Part shown: piece after piece, positions 34,839 to 45,535 of the stretch
Position numbering within the stretch: the first letter of the stretch is position 1
Layout of the letters: each line of letters begins with the position of its first letter
Assembly: GCF_001458255.1 (NCBI RefSeq)
Contig: NZ_CYSB01000009.1
Coordinates: forward strand, 1 to 64,000
Direction: 5' to 3'
Source of the DNA: Thalassovita autumnalis
Lineage (GTDB): Bacteria > Pseudomonadota > Alphaproteobacteria > Rhodobacterales > Rhodobacteraceae
Length of the DNA: 64,000 bases
The notes under the pieces: generated by a model
Database searches by the model: none
What the model was told of the DNA's origin: nothing
The model's input: the letters and a program-made list of their open reading frames with translations, nothing else
Program-made: the position numbers and the translations under genes

Positions 34839-35951
34839 ATGGCGGCACCGCTTTTGGTGATTGCGGCAGGGGGCACCGGCGGGCACATGTTCCCGGCACA
34901 GGCCCTGGCAGAGGTGATGCTGCGCAGGGGCTGGCGGGTGAAACTGTCGACCGATGCGCGTGGGGCGCGCTATACCGGTGGCTTCCCGCATACGGTTGAG
35001 ATTGAACAGGTTTCCTCGGCCACCTTTGCGCGTGGTGGCGTGCTGGCCAAGGCGCTGGTGCCGTTTCGGATCCTTGGTGGGATTTTGGGCATGTCGGCGC
35101 GGATGCTGCGCGACAAGCCGGATGTGGTGGTGGGTTTTGGCGGCTACCCGTCGATCCCGGCGCTGGCGGCGGCCACTTTGCTGCGGCGGCCCCGGATGAT
35201 CCATGAACAAAACGGGGTACTGGGCCGGGTCAATCAGCTGTTTGCCAAACGCGTCGATGCGGTGGCCTGCGGCACCTGGCCGACCGCGCTGCCTGAGGGG
35301 GTGGAGGGCCACCACGTGGGCAATCCGGTGCGCGGCGCGGTGATGGAGCGGGCAGGGGCCGGCTATATCGCGCCGGGTGATTACCCGATGGAGCTACTGG
35401 TCATTGGCGGCAGCCAGGGCGCACGGATCCTGTCAGATGTGGTGCCCGCGGCCATTGCGGAGCTGCCGGTGGAGATCCTGCGCAACATCCGGGTGGCGCA
35501 TCAGGCGCGCGAAGAAGATCTGGAACGGGTCAGCACCTTTTATGCAGAACATGGCATCGCGGCGGATGTGCAGACGTTTTTCAACGACGTGCCGCGCCGG
35601 ATGAGTGAGGCGCAGCTGGTGATCTCGCGCTCGGGCGCGTCCTCGGTGGCAGATATCAGCGTGATCGGCCGCCCCTCGGTGCTGATCCCCTTTGCCGCGG
35701 CAACCGGCGATCACCAGACCGCCAATGCCCGTGGGCTGGTGGATGCGGGCGCCGCGATCCTGGTGCCGGAAAACCGGCTTGAAGTTGCCGCGCTTTCCGA
35801 GCAGATAACCTTGGTTCTTGGCGATGCAAAAGGCGCCTCGCTGATGGCGCAGGCGGCGCTGTCGCAGGGCAAGCCGGATGCCGCACAAGAGCTGAGCGAA
35901 ATGGTCGAAGCGCTGGCAGAGGCCGGGAAGGCACGGAAAGGCACGTCATGA
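34839..35951 (+). CDS. murG: lipid II synthase MurG (GlcNAc transferase)
   Basis: Peripheral inner-membrane glycosyltransferase (family GT28) that adds GlcNAc to lipid I to make lipid II. The 370-residue protein has the N-terminal loop [12 protein letters not shown] (about 9-20), the [10 protein letters not shown] stretch, [10 protein letters not shown], and the UDP-GlcNAc-binding region [28 protein letters not shown] precedes the ATG. It overlaps murC by 4 bases. Confidence 0.97.
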   Translation: MAAPLLVIAAGGTGGHMFPAQALAEVMLRRGWRVKLSTDARGARYTGGFPHTVEIEQVSSATFARGGVLAKALVPFRILGGILGMSARMLRDKPDVVVGFGGYPSIPALAAATLLRRPRMIHEQNGVLGRVNQLFAKRVDAVACGTWPTALPEGVEGHHVGNPVRGAVMERAGAGYIAPGDYPMELLVIGGSQGARILSDVVPAAIAELPVEILRNIRVAHQAREEDLERVSTFYAEHGIAADVQTFFNDVPRRMSEAQLVISRSGASSVADISVIGRPSVLIPFAAATGDHQTANARGLVDAGAAILVPENRLEVAALSEQITLVLGDAKGASLMAQAALSQGKPDAAQELSEMVEALAEAGKARKGTS

Positions 35952-37345
35952 ATGCAGCAACCAAACTCCCCGTTGATGTGGGCGCGATCCATTTTGTTGG
36001 CATCGGCGGCATTGGCATGTCGGGCATCGCCGAGGTGTTGCTGAACCATGGCTACACAGTGCAGGGCAGTGATCTGAAGGCCTCAAAAATCACCGATCGC
36101 CTGTCTGAGATGGGCGCAAAGATCTTTGTTGGGCAGAAGGCGGAAAACCTGGCGGGCGCGGAGGTCATTGTGATCTCCTCCGCGATCAAACCGGGCAACC
36201 CGGAACTGGATGAGGCCCGCCGTCTGGGCCTGCCGGTGGTGCGCCGCGCTGAAATGCTGGCCGAGCTGATGCGGTTGAAATCCAACGTTGCGGTTGCCGG
36301 CACCCACGGCAAGACCACAACGACCACCATGGTAGCGACGCTGCTGGATGCGGGCGGGGTGGATCCGACCGTGATCAATGGCGGCATCATCCACGCCTAT
36401 GGCTCAAACGCGCGTGTCGGCACCTCGGACTGGATGGTGGTTGAGGCAGATGAAAGCGACGGCACCTTCAACCGTTTGCCAGCAACCATCGCCATCGTCA
36501 CCAATATCGACCCGGAACATATGGAACACTGGGGCACCGAAGAGGCGCTGCATCAGGGGTTCTATGAATTTGTCTCGGGCATTCCTTTTTACGGGCTGGC
36601 GATCTGCTGCACCGATGATGCGGATGTGCAGGCGCTGGTGGGCAAGATCACCGACCGCCGCGTTGTGACCTACGGGTTCAACGCGCAGGCCGATGTGCGT
36701 GCGATCAACCTGCGCTATGAAAAAGGCGCTGCGATTTTCGATGTGGCGCTGCAGGGCGAAGATGTGGTCATCGAGGGCTGCACCCTGCCGATGCCGGGCG
36801 ATCACAATGTATCCAATGCCTTGTCTGCCATCGCTGTGGCCCGCCATCTGGGCATGAAGGGCGATGAGATCCGCGAGGCGCTGGCCGGGTTCAAGGGGGT
36901 GAACCGTCGCTTCACCCGCGTGGGTGAGGTGAACGGGGTCACCGTCATTGATGACTATGGCCATCACCCAACCGAAATCGCCGCCGTTCTGAAGGCCGCC
37001 CGTCAGGCGACCGAGGGCCGCGTGATCGCAGTTCATCAGCCGCATCGCTACACCCGGTTGAGCCATCACTTTGAGGAGTTCTGCTCCTGCTTCAATGAGG
37101 CGGATGTGGTCGGCATTGCCGAGGTCTTCGCCGCCGGTGAACAGCCGATCGAAGGCGCCAGCCATGAAGATCTGGTTGCCGGTCTGATCCGCCATGGCCA
37201 TCGTCATGCCCGCAGCGTCTTGTCTGAGGATGATCTTGAGCGTCTGGTGCGCGAACAGACGCAGCCGGGCGATATGGTTGTCTGCCTTGGCGCCGGTACG
37301 ATTTCCGCCTGGGCCAATGGTCTGCCGGCCCGTTTGCAGGGCTGA
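35948..37345 (+). CDS. murC: UDP-MurNAc L-alanine ligase
   Basis: First Mur ligase of the pathway, adding L-alanine to UDP-MurNAc. The 465-residue protein has the N-terminal [17 protein letters not shown], the ATP site AGTHGKTTT (Lys122), a DEYGHHP-like [10 protein letters not shown], and HQPHRYTRL. It is coupled to murG by an ATGA overlap. A permease gene instead of murB comes next, after 158 bases. Confidence 0.97.
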   Translation: MNAATKLPVDVGAIHFVGIGGIGMSGIAEVLLNHGYTVQGSDLKASKITDRLSEMGAKIFVGQKAENLAGAEVIVISSAIKPGNPELDEARRLGLPVVRRAEMLAELMRLKSNVAVAGTHGKTTTTTMVATLLDAGGVDPTVINGGIIHAYGSNARVGTSDWMVVEADESDGTFNRLPATIAIVTNIDPEHMEHWGTEEALHQGFYEFVSGIPFYGLAICCTDDADVQALVGKITDRRVVTYGFNAQADVRAINLRYEKGAAIFDVALQGEDVVIEGCTLPMPGDHNVSNALSAIAVARHLGMKGDEIREALAGFKGVNRRFTRVGEVNGVTVIDDYGHHPTEIAAVLKAARQATEGRVIAVHQPHRYTRLSHHFEEFCSCFNEADVVGIAEVFAAGEQPIEGASHEDLVAGLIRHGHRHARSVLSEDDLERLVREQTQPGDMVVCLGAGTISAWANGLPARLQG

Positions 37346-37503
37346 TCTCCGGGCTGATTGCAGCACCGGGGCTGACTAACAATTGACAGGGCGGTCTATT
37401 TTGGCTGCTCTGTCGCGCGAAACTGGTACTGATGCGCCCAATCTTTGGGTGAGTCGTGTTTTGAGTATTTAAGAAACAGTGAAATTGCAGCGGGAGGCCG
37501 GCG

Positions 37504-38721
37504 ATGGCTGACGCTTTGAAACGACGGATTGGGTTGCCATTGCTCACCGCCTATGGGGTGGGGGTGATGGTGGGCGCTGGCATCTATGTGCTGGTGGGCG
37601 CGGTTGCAGCCGATGCCGGGATCTGGGCCCCTCTGGCCTTTCTGTTTGCGGGGCTGGTGGCTGCCCCAACCGCCCTGTCTTATGCCGAGTTTTCCACCCG
37701 CTTGCCCGAAGCCGGCGGTGAGGCGGTTTTTGTGTCCGAGGGGCTGGGGCTGCAATGGCTGGGCGTTCTGGTGGGGCTGGCTATTGTTGTGACCGGCACG
37801 GTCTCGGCCGCGGCAGTGTTGCGGGGCGGCGCGGGCTATCTGACCAGCGTGGTGCCTCTGCCGATGGCGGCAACCATTGTCGTCATGGGGCTGAGCCTGA
37901 TCGCGGTTGCTATCATTGGTGTGTTGGAAAGCCTGACGCTGGCCGCGATCTTCACTGCAGTGGAGCTGATCGGCCTTGCCTTGGTGATCTGGGCCGGGCT
38001 GGCCGCGGATCCGTCGCCGGATCTGACCGTTGCGGCGCCGCCGGTTTGGGCGGGGATCGGGGCTGGCGCGGTCTTGGCGTTTTTCGCCTTCATCGGGTTT
38101 GAAGACATCGTCAACATGGCCGAAGAGGTGACTACACCGGAAAAGACCCTGCCGCGCGCCATCCTCTATTCGCTGATGATCACCTCGGTGATCTATGCGC
38201 TGGTGTCTTATGCCGCGGTGCGGGTTGTGCCGTTGGCTGAGCTGACCAGCAGCAAACAGCCCTTGGTTCTGGTCTGGCAGCAGGCGCAGGGTGGATCGGT
38301 GGCGTTTTTGTCGGTGATTGCGGTGGCCGCAGCCCTGAACGGTGTGCTGGCGCAGATCGTCATGGCGGCGCGGGTGCTGTTTGGGCTGGGTCGGCGCACC
38401 GCCGGGCTGGCCACGTTTCATCACAGCAGCGCCCGTTTCGGCACCCCAACGCTGGCCACGGTGCTGATTGGCACCGCAGTGGTGATCGGCGCGCTGACCC
38501 TGCCGGTGGCCACATTGGCGGAAGGCGCATCAACCTTGCTGTTGACCATCTTCGTGATCGTCAATATTGCCCTTATTCGGCTGAAAACCAGCGTGCCGGA
38601 GGCCCCGTTCAGGGTGCCCATGGCGGTGCCAGTCTTTGGTTTACTGGCTGCACTTGCAGCGCTGGCGATCAACTTCGGGGCGCTTGCGTTCCTGACTGAG
38701 GCCCCGGGAGGCCCGCTATGA
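37504..38721 (+). CDS. APC-family amino acid permease
   Basis: A 405-residue membrane transporter with 11 or so helices. The first helix motif GVGVMVGAGIYVLVGAVAA and the FFAFIGFEDIVNMAEEV segment are those of the amino acid-polyamine-organocation family. The substrate cannot be assigned. It lies between murC and the DUF2484-murB pair and its stop overlaps the DUF2484 start by 4 bases, so it is co-expressed with murB. GGGAGG lies upstream of its ATG. A permease here is not part of the usual dcw set. Confidence 0.9.
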   Translation: MADALKRRIGLPLLTAYGVGVMVGAGIYVLVGAVAADAGIWAPLAFLFAGLVAAPTALSYAEFSTRLPEAGGEAVFVSEGLGLQWLGVLVGLAIVVTGTVSAAAVLRGGAGYLTSVVPLPMAATIVVMGLSLIAVAIIGVLESLTLAAIFTAVELIGLALVIWAGLAADPSPDLTVAAPPVWAGIGAGAVLAFFAFIGFEDIVNMAEEVTTPEKTLPRAILYSLMITSVIYALVSYAAVRVVPLAELTSSKQPLVLVWQQAQGGSVAFLSVIAVAAALNGVLAQIVMAARVLFGLGRRTAGLATFHHSSARFGTPTLATVLIGTAVVIGALTLPVATLAEGASTLLLTIFVIVNIALIRLKTSVPEAPFRVPMAVPVFGLLAALAALAINFGALAFLTEAPGGPL

Positions 38722-38981
38722 CCCTATCAATCCTTTTGGCCTGCAGCTGGTTTGTGCTGGCCAATATCCTTGCCATGATGCCCTCCAAACGCCGCCACTG
38801 GCCGCAGGCCTGGGTGCTGATCACAATCGGAATTCCCATTCTGGGGTATGTGGTCTATGAACACGGGCCTTGGCTGGGCTTGCTGATCATGGCAGGCGCC
38901 ATGTCGATGCTGCGCTGGCCGGTGATCCACCTGCTACGACGTGTGAAGAAAATGGTGAGACGACACGATGGAACTGCCTGA
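38718..38981 (+). CDS. DUF2484 small membrane protein
   Basis: An 87-residue protein with three hydrophobic segments (about 3-19, 31-47 and 51-70) and a basic C-terminus ([10 protein letters not shown]). It matches DUF2484 proteins found just before murB in Rhodobacteraceae. Function is unknown; the constant position suggests a link to cell-wall synthesis. It overlaps the permease stop by 4 bases and the murB start by 14 bases. Confidence 0.75.
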   Translation: MTLSILLACSWFVLANILAMMPSKRRHWPQAWVLITIGIPILGYVVYEHGPWLGLLIMAGAMSMLRWPVIHLLRRVKKMVRRHDGTA

Positions 38982-39915
38982 GACACTGGCTGAGATCCTG
39001 CCTGAATTGCGCGGCCGGTTGAGCCATGCCAAAGACCTGAGCAGCCTGACATGGCTTCGGGTGGGTGGCCCGGCGGATCTGTTCTTCCAGCCGGCGGATG
39101 TGGCAGATCTGCAAGCGTTTTTGCAGGCGCTGCCAGCAGATGTGCCGGTGTTCCCGATGGGGGTTGGCAGCAACTTGATCGTGCGGGATGGGGGGCTGCG
39201 TGCGGCGGTGATCCGTATGGGGCGTGGCTTCAACCATATCGAAATTGACGGAAACCGGGTGACCACCGGTGTTGCCGCATTGGATGCCCATGTGGCGCGC
39301 AAAGCGGCTGAGGCGGGGGTTGATTTGACCTTCCTGCGGACGATTCCCGGCTCCATCGGTGGGGCCGTGCGGATGAATGCGGGCTGTTACGGATCCTATG
39401 TGGCCGATGTGTTTGTCAGCGCCAAGGCAGTGACGCGCGAGGGGCAGCTGGTGACGCTGAGCGCCGAAGATCTGCAATTCCAATATCGCCAGACCGAACT
39501 GCCCGAAGGCTGGGTCATCGTGGAGGCGACGCTGGAAGGGCCTGCGGGTGATGCGCAAGAGCTTGCCGATCGTATGGCGGCGCAATTGGCCAAGCGTGAT
39601 GAAACCCAGCCCACCAAAGACCGCAGTGCGGGCAGCACCTTCCGCAATCCGGCAGGCTTTTCTTCAACCGGGCAGGCCGACGATGTGCATGATCTAAAGG
39701 CCTGGAAGGTCATTGATGATGCGGGCATGCGGGGCGCGCGAAAGGGCGGCGCACAGATGAGTGAGAAGCATTCAAATTTCCTTATCAATGCGGAAAATGC
39801 CACCGCAGCGGACCTCGAAGGCCTTGGTGAAGAGGTCAGAAAAAAGGTTTACGAAAATAGCGGTATCACGCTACAGTGGGAAATCATGCGCGTCGGCGAA
39901 CCGGCGGCTGAGTAA
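38968..39915 (+). CDS. murB: UDP-N-acetylenolpyruvoylglucosamine reductase
   Basis: FAD enzyme that reduces UDP-GlcNAc-enolpyruvate to UDP-MurNAc with NADPH. The 315-residue protein shows [13 protein letters not shown], the FAD-binding [13 protein letters not shown], the [18 protein letters not shown] stretch, and the C-terminal [11 protein letters not shown]. The Ser of GSTFRNP is the usual proton donor. It starts inside the end of the DUF2484 gene. Confidence 0.96.
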   Translation: MELPETLAEILPELRGRLSHAKDLSSLTWLRVGGPADLFFQPADVADLQAFLQALPADVPVFPMGVGSNLIVRDGGLRAAVIRMGRGFNHIEIDGNRVTTGVAALDAHVARKAAEAGVDLTFLRTIPGSIGGAVRMNAGCYGSYVADVFVSAKAVTREGQLVTLSAEDLQFQYRQTELPEGWVIVEATLEGPAGDAQELADRMAAQLAKRDETQPTKDRSAGSTFRNPAGFSSTGQADDVHDLKAWKVIDDAGMRGARKGGAQMSEKHSNFLINAENATAADLEGLGEEVRKKVYENSGITLQWEIMRVGEPAAE

Positions 39916-40003
39916 GAGCGCTAAAACGCGCCAGCAGGCAGGGCAAACTGGCCCTTATTACATGTAAACGACCGCAAAGACGGTCGAGATTTTGAGGCAC
40001 AGC

Positions 40004-40924
40004 GTGGGTATGTCGAGCAGGGCAACCCCTCTGGTCATGGTCCTGAAAGGTGGCCCCTCTGCGGAACGCGAGGTGTCGCTTAGCTCAGGGCATGAATGCG
40101 CAAGAGCGCTAGAGGGTGAGGGATTCCAGGTGGTTGAGGTCGATGCCGGCCCCGATCTAGCCGCGCGTCTTGCCGAGATTAAGCCGGATATTGTTTTTAA
40201 CGCGCTCCACGGTCGCTGGGGCGAAGATGGCTGTGTGCAGGGCATTCTGGAATGGATGCAGATCCCCTACACCCACTCCGGCGTTTTGGCCTCGGCCTTG
40301 GCGATGGACAAGGAACGCTCGAAACAGGTTTACGCCGCCGCCGGGTTGCCCATCGCAGACAGCAAACTTGCCGATAAAGACGCAGTAGAGGCGGATCATG
40401 TTTTGCCGCCGCCCTATGTGGTGAAACCCTATAATGAGGGGTCATCAGTAGGGGTCTATCTGGTGCATGAGGCCGCCAACGGCCCGCCGAAACTGTCAGC
40501 CGAGATGCCGCAGACCGTGATGGTCGAAGCCTTTGTGCCCGGGCGTGAAATGACCGCCTCGGTCCTGGGGGATCGTTGCCTAGGGGTGACCGATATCCTG
40601 ACCGATGGCTGGTATGACTACGATGCGAAATACAAAACCGGGGGCTCCCGCCATGTGGTGCCCGCCGATATCCCGGCTGAGATTTATGCCGCCTGCGAAG
40701 ATTTCGCCCTACGTGCCCATCAGGCCCTGGGTTGTCGCGGGCTGAGCCGCACCGATTTCCGTTGGGATGAGGCCAAGGGGCTAGAGGGGTTGATCCTGCT
40801 CGAAACCAACACCCAGCCGGGGATGACGCCGACGTCGCTTAGCCCCGAACAGGCTGCGTTGCAGGGGATGAGCTTTGGCCAGCTCTGCGCCTGGCTGGTG
40901 GAGGATGCCTCATGCAACAGATGA
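40004..40924 (+). CDS. ddl: D-alanine-D-alanine ligase
   Basis: ATP-grasp enzyme joining two D-alanines for the pentapeptide. The protein of about 306 residues has the N-terminal [14 protein letters not shown], the HGRWGEDG loop, the ATP-binding [13 protein letters not shown], and the metal-binding [14 protein letters not shown] 40004 is chosen since GAGG lies 6 bases before it; ATG 40010 is the close alternative. Its end overlaps ftsQ by 13 bases. Confidence 0.95.
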   Translation: MGMSSRATPLVMVLKGGPSAEREVSLSSGHECARALEGEGFQVVEVDAGPDLAARLAEIKPDIVFNALHGRWGEDGCVQGILEWMQIPYTHSGVLASALAMDKERSKQVYAAAGLPIADSKLADKDAVEADHVLPPPYVVKPYNEGSSVGVYLVHEAANGPPKLSAEMPQTVMVEAFVPGREMTASVLGDRCLGVTDILTDGWYDYDAKYKTGGSRHVVPADIPAEIYAACEDFALRAHQALGCRGLSRTDFRWDEAKGLEGLILLETNTQPGMTPTSLSPEQAALQGMSFGQLCAWLVEDASCNR

Positions 40925-41850
40925 GCACCTATCCGGAAATGGAGCCGCCGATCGAACAGATCCCCGGGCTGGCCGCGCCCCGCCGGGAAGCGCCGCGCGC
41001 CAAGGCCGATCCGGCGCCGTCTCGCTGGGCTTACCGGTTTCAGCGCTTGATGCTGACGCCGATCTTCCGTCTGTTGCTGAAGGTTGGCTTGCCGATGGGT
41101 GCCGCCTTTGCCGGTGGGATGCTTTACTTTTCGGATCAGGACAACCGCGATGCGCTGCGTCTGTGGGTCGTCGAGATCAAGAATGAGATCCAGACTCGGC
41201 CGGAGTTCATGGTCAACCTGATGCGGATCGACGGCGCCGCGCAAAGCGTATCTGAAGACATTCGGGAAATCCTGCCGATCGATTTTCCTGTCAGCTCCTT
41301 TGATCTGAACCTTGATGACATGCGCCGCACCATCGCGGAGCTGCCAGCGGTCAAAGATGTGACCCTGCGGGTGACGCCGAAGGGTGTGCTGCAGGTCAAT
41401 GTGACGGAACGGGTGCCGGTGATCCTGTGGCGGACCCGGGATGGGCTGGCGCTGCTTGATGAACATGGCAACTACGTTGGTCAGGCAGAGAAGGGCGCAG
41501 ATCATCTGCGCCTGCCGCTGATTGTGGGTGATGGCGCCGATATGGCGGTGCCGGAGGCGCTGCAACTGATTGCGGCGCTCGGCCCCTTGGCGCCGCGCAC
41601 CCATGGGATCGTGCGCATGGGCGAGCGGCGCTGGGATGTGGTGCTGGATCGTGGTCAGCGGATCCTGCTGCCGGAAACCGGCGCGGTGCAGGCGCTGGAG
41701 CGGGTGATCGTGCTGCATCAGGCACAATATGTAATGGACCGGGATCTGGCGCATGTGGACATGCGGCTGGGCCAGCGGCCCACTATTCGAATGAACGAAG
41801 CGGCCGTCGACCATTGGTGGCGGAAAATCAAAAGCGGTTTCGGGGACTAG
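40912..41850 (+). CDS. ftsQ: cell division protein FtsQ
   Basis: A 312-residue bitopic divisome protein that links FtsB/FtsL to the rest. A proline-rich cytoplasmic part precedes one membrane helix (about 62-78), followed by a POTRA domain (about 118-190, [20 protein letters not shown]) and the FtsQ domain with [10 protein letters not shown]. The gene starts inside the ddl end and is followed by ftsA after 3 bases. Confidence 0.95.
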   Translation: MQQMSTYPEMEPPIEQIPGLAAPRREAPRAKADPAPSRWAYRFQRLMLTPIFRLLLKVGLPMGAAFAGGMLYFSDQDNRDALRLWVVEIKNEIQTRPEFMVNLMRIDGAAQSVSEDIREILPIDFPVSSFDLNLDDMRRTIAELPAVKDVTLRVTPKGVLQVNVTERVPVILWRTRDGLALLDEHGNYVGQAEKGADHLRLPLIVGDGADMAVPEALQLIAALGPLAPRTHGIVRMGERRWDVVLDRGQRILLPETGAVQALERVIVLHQAQYVMDRDLAHVDMRLGQRPTIRMNEAAVDHWWRKIKSGFGD

Positions 41851-41853
41851 AGT

Positions 41854-43188
41854 ATGTTTGATTTGTATGACAGCCAGCGCGCCATGCGCGGCATGCGCAA
41901 AGCCGCAATGCAACGCGGCGTGGTGGCCATTCTTGATGTAGGCAGCTCCAAAATGGCCTGTCTGGTGCTGCGCTTTGATGGCACCTCGGGCAGCTTTGAG
42001 GCCGAAGGCGTCGGTTCCATGGCGGGGCAGGCCGGGTTCCGGGTGATCGGTGCGGCAACCACGCGGTCGCGCGGGGTGAAGTTTGGCGAAATCACCGCGA
42101 TGGGCGAAACCGAACGTGCCATCCGCACTGTGCTGCAACAGGCGCAGAAGATGGCCAACATCCGTGTTGATCACGTGATTGCCTGTTTCTCCGGTGCGGA
42201 ACCGCGCAGCTATGGGCTGACAGGGGCCATTGATCTGCAGGGGCAGATCGTGACCGAACAGGATATCAGTCAGGTGTTGGCGGCCTGTGATGTGCCGGAT
42301 TACGGCCATGGCCGCGAGGTGCTGCACGCACAGCCTGTGAACTTTGCGCTGGATCACCGTTCGGGTCTGGGCGATCCGCGCGGCCAGCTGGGCAACCGGC
42401 TGTCGACTGATCTGCATATGCTGACGGTGGATGCCGCCGTGGTGCAGAACCTGGCGCATTGCGTGAAGCGCTGCGATATGGAACTGGCCGGTGTGGCCTC
42501 CTCAGCCTATGTCAGCGGCATTTCCGCTTTGGTTGAGGATGAGCAGGAGCTGGGGGCCGCCTGTATCGACCTGGGTGGCGGGTCCACCTCGATCTCGATC
42601 TTTATGAAGAAACACATGATCTATGCCGATGCGGTGCGGATGGGCGGCGAACATGTGACCGGCGACATTTCGATGGGCCTCTCGGTGCCCCATGCCACGG
42701 CGGAGCGGATCAAGACCTTCTACGGGGGCGTTGTTGCCACCGGCATGGATGACCGTGAGATGATCGACATCGGTGGCGACACCGGCGATTGGGAACATGA
42801 CCGCCGGTCGGTCAGCCGGGCCGAGCTGATCGGCATCATGCGGCCGCGGGTGGAGGAAATTCTGGAAGAGGTGCGCGAACGTCTGGATGCGGCAGGGTTT
42901 GACCATATGCCCAGCCAGCAGATCGTGCTGACCGGTGGTGGCAGTCAGATCCCCGGCCTTGACGGGCTGGCCAGCCGTATTCTGGGCCAGCAGGTGCGTC
43001 TGGGTCGCCCCTTGCGGGTACATGGCCTGCCGCAGGCGGCCACAGGTCCGGGTTTTGCCTCGGCCGTAGGGATGTGCCTGTTTGCCGCCCATCCGCAGGA
43101 TGAATGGTGGGACTTTGAGCTGCCGGTCGATCGCAGTTCGGCCCGCACCTTCAAGCGTGCGGTGCGCTGGTTCAAGGAAAACTGGTGA
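41854..43188 (+). CDS. ftsA: cell division protein FtsA
   Basis: Actin-like ATPase that ties FtsZ filaments to the membrane. The 444-residue protein shows the phosphate-1 motif ILDVGSSKMACLV, the SHS2 (1C) region near 100-170, the phosphate-2 motif CIDLGGGSTSISIF, and the adenosine motif VLTGGGSQIPGL. The C-terminus KRAVRWFKENW forms the amphipathic membrane-targeting helix. The gap of 400 bases after it separates ftsZ. Confidence 0.96.
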   Translation: MFDLYDSQRAMRGMRKAAMQRGVVAILDVGSSKMACLVLRFDGTSGSFEAEGVGSMAGQAGFRVIGAATTRSRGVKFGEITAMGETERAIRTVLQQAQKMANIRVDHVIACFSGAEPRSYGLTGAIDLQGQIVTEQDISQVLAACDVPDYGHGREVLHAQPVNFALDHRSGLGDPRGQLGNRLSTDLHMLTVDAAVVQNLAHCVKRCDMELAGVASSAYVSGISALVEDEQELGAACIDLGGGSTSISIFMKKHMIYADAVRMGGEHVTGDISMGLSVPHATAERIKTFYGGVVATGMDDREMIDIGGDTGDWEHDRRSVSRAELIGIMRPRVEEILEEVRERLDAAGFDHMPSQQIVLTGGGSQIPGLDGLASRILGQQVRLGRPLRVHGLPQAATGPGFASAVGMCLFAAHPQDEWWDFELPVDRSSARTFKRAVRWFKENW

Positions 43189-43588
43189 TGCGAGAAACCC
43201 GGTGAATTTCGGGTGATTTTCCGCGCCCTCCGCAAGAAGCAGGGTGACGCGGGAGAACTTTGGGGATAAACTGTGGATAACCGCTGGGCGTTCAGGCGCA
43301 ACATGGCGGAGATTTGAGGATCGGGGCAGCGCCCTTCCATATTGAGAAAGCCACATGCACGTGCCGGGACAGGGTGCGGACCGCATGGCCATAGGTGTGG
43401 CGTGCTATCAGCCCGCTAGATCTGCGCGGATCGGCAAGATCCCGCAGGTTTGATCGGTGTTTGCCCCATATTTCGTGGCTTTTTTGCGTTTTTTTGATGA
43501 CGCATGGGTTGGTTCTCGCTACCATCGAAGGTAATAGGCAGAAAAACATCCGCGAAATGCGGGTCAACGATATCAGGCGGACAGTTCC
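43189..43588 (+). other. 400-base ftsA-ftsZ spacer
   Basis: No open frame with any family resemblance is seen here. The spacer holds a promoter-like pair near its end and short GC-rich inverted stretches. I looked for a CtrA-type TTAA-N7-TTAA site, known before ftsZ in Caulobacter, and did not see one. It probably serves as the ftsZ control region. Confidence 0.5.
43509..43537 (+). promoter_or_regulatory. candidate ftsZ promoter
   Basis: TTGGTT (43509-43514) and TAATAG (43532-43537) are 17 bp apart; transcription would begin near 43544, about 45 bases before the ftsZ ATG. Confidence 0.45.
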
Positions 43589-45283
43589 ATGACATTGAAC
43601 CTTTCGGTGCCCGGGCACGACGATTTGAAACCCCGTATCACTGTCTTTGGCGTCGGTGGGGCCGGCGGCAACGCTGTGAATAACATGATCGAAAAAGACC
43701 TCACCGGGGTCGATTTCGTGGTGGCCAACACGGACGCTCAGGCGCTGCAGCAGTCCAGCGCGCAGGCCCGCATCCAGCTGGGTGTGAAAGTAACCGAGGG
43801 TCTGGGCGCAGGGGCCCGTGCCACGGTTGGCGCCGCCGCTGCCGAAGAAAGCATTGAACAGATCGTAGATCACCTGGCGGGCGCTCACATGTGCTTCATC
43901 ACCGCCGGGATGGGCGGCGGCACCGGCACTGGTGCAGCCCCGATCATCGCACAGGCTGCCCGCGAGTTGGGCGTGCTGACTGTGGGTGTGGTGACCAAAC
44001 CCTTCCAGTTCGAAGGCGCAAAACGCATGCGTCAGGCGGAAGAGGGGGTTGAGACCCTGCAGAAGATGGTCGACACTCTGATCATCATTCCAAACCAGAA
44101 CCTGTTCCGTCTGGCCAATGAGAAGACCACCTTCACCGAGGCCTTCTCGATGGCGGATGACGTTCTGTACCAAGGCGTCAAAGGTGTGACCGATCTGATG
44201 GTCCGTCCCGGCCTGATCAACCTCGACTTTGCCGATGTGCGCGCCGTGATGGACGAGATGGGCAAAGCGATGATGGGCACCGGCGAGGCCATGGGCGAAG
44301 ATCGCGCCATTCAGGCTGCTGAGAAGGCCATTGCCAACCCGCTGCTGGATGAAATCAGCCTGCGCGGTGCGAAGGGCGTTCTGATCAACATCACCGGCGG
44401 TCATGATCTGACCCTGTTTGAACTGGACGAAGCCGCCAACCGCATCCGCGAAGAGGTGGATCCGGAAGCCAACATCATCGTTGGCTCGACGCTAGACACC
44501 GAGCTGGACGGCGGCATGCGCGTCAGCGTTGTGGCCACCGGCATCGACGCCTCGGAAATGGTTCAGGACATCCCTGTGCCGCGCCGCTCGATGGCTGCGC
44601 CGCTGACCCAGACCACCAGCGTGGAAGAGGCCAAGGCCGCACCGGCGCCTGCTCCGGCCCCTGCCGCGGCAGCCCCGGATGCGCCAACCATCGAAACCGT
44701 CGCACCCGTTGCAGCAGCCCCTGCCGCACCGGTTCAGCCCGAAGGCCCAGCTGAGCCCAGCCTGTTTGGTGAGTTCGACGCGCAGGAAGCGGCGGCTCAG
44801 GATCAGATGGAAGATATCTTCGAAGAAGAGACCGGCAGCGATGTGCCGCCCCCGGCCTATCAGCCGCAGCAGGCACAACAGCAGTTCCAGCCGCAGCCCG
44901 ATGCCTATCAGGCACAGCCGGAAGAAGCTGCAGCCAACTTCCTACCGCCACAGCCGCGCCCTGCCGGTCAGCCTTCGCCTGAGGCGCAGGCCCGTCTGCG
45001 CGCCGCCGTTGAGAACCAGCCAAAGGCACAGCCCGCGGCCCAGCCGGTGCAGCAGCAACAACCCGCGCCTGAGCAGGAGCGTTCGCGCTTCGGGCTGGGG
45101 TCGCTGATCAATCGGATGTCAGGCAGCGGCCATGAGCAGCAGCCCGCCCCGCGTCAGCAGCCGCCGATGCAGCAGTCAATGCACGGGCAGCAGCAAGCAC
45201 AGCAGGTGCATCAGGAATATGAGGATGAGGTCGAGCAGGACCGCATCGAAATTCCCGCCTTCCTGCGCCGTCAGGCCAATTAA
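43589..45283 (+). CDS. ftsZ: cell division GTPase FtsZ
   Basis: Tubulin-like GTPase that forms the Z ring. The 564 residues comprise the GTPase domain ([11 protein letters not shown] near 25, the tubulin signature [12 protein letters not shown] near 108-119), the C-terminal domain to about 325, a long disordered linker rich in Ala, Pro and Gln (about 335-545), and the conserved end peptide EIPAFLRRQ that binds FtsA and others. The linker makes it longer than E. coli FtsZ (383), as usual in alphaproteobacteria. The gene has its own promoter region and a terminator. Confidence 0.98.
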   Translation: MTLNLSVPGHDDLKPRITVFGVGGAGGNAVNNMIEKDLTGVDFVVANTDAQALQQSSAQARIQLGVKVTEGLGAGARATVGAAAAEESIEQIVDHLAGAHMCFITAGMGGGTGTGAAPIIAQAARELGVLTVGVVTKPFQFEGAKRMRQAEEGVETLQKMVDTLIIIPNQNLFRLANEKTTFTEAFSMADDVLYQGVKGVTDLMVRPGLINLDFADVRAVMDEMGKAMMGTGEAMGEDRAIQAAEKAIANPLLDEISLRGAKGVLINITGGHDLTLFELDEAANRIREEVDPEANIIVGSTLDTELDGGMRVSVVATGIDASEMVQDIPVPRRSMAAPLTQTTSVEEAKAAPAPAPAPAAAAPDAPTIETVAPVAAAPAAPVQPEGPAEPSLFGEFDAQEAAAQDQMEDIFEEETGSDVPPPAYQPQQAQQQFQPQPDAYQAQPEEAAANFLPPQPRPAGQPSPEAQARLRAAVENQPKAQPAAQPVQQQQPAPEQERSRFGLGSLINRMSGSGHEQQPAPRQQPPMQQSMHGQQQAQQVHQEYEDEVEQDRIEIPAFLRRQAN

Positions 45284-45350
45284 GGCTGTAACATCTGTTG
45301 CAATCCGTGTGAGATACGCGGCATGACGCTAGGTCAGAAATCATAGTTTG

Positions 45351-45380
45351 GAACCGCCTTCGGGCGGTTCTTTTCTTTTT
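45351..45380 (+). terminator. Rho-independent terminator of ftsZ
   Basis: Stem GAACCGCC with GGCGGTTC around the tetraloop TTCG, followed by TTTTCTTTTT, 67 bases after the ftsZ stop. Confidence 0.9.
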
Positions 45381-45535
45381 ATTACAATTGTTTGCAATGG
45401 ATGTGAGCGGATTTCGGCGCATTTCTAACAGCCATGTTTCAGAGCGTTACAAAGATTGAGTTGTGACTGTGAACACCCGGTTGTACCAAGATCGCGCACT
45501 GCCGCTGACGTGGTGTCAAGCATCTGGGGACGATC

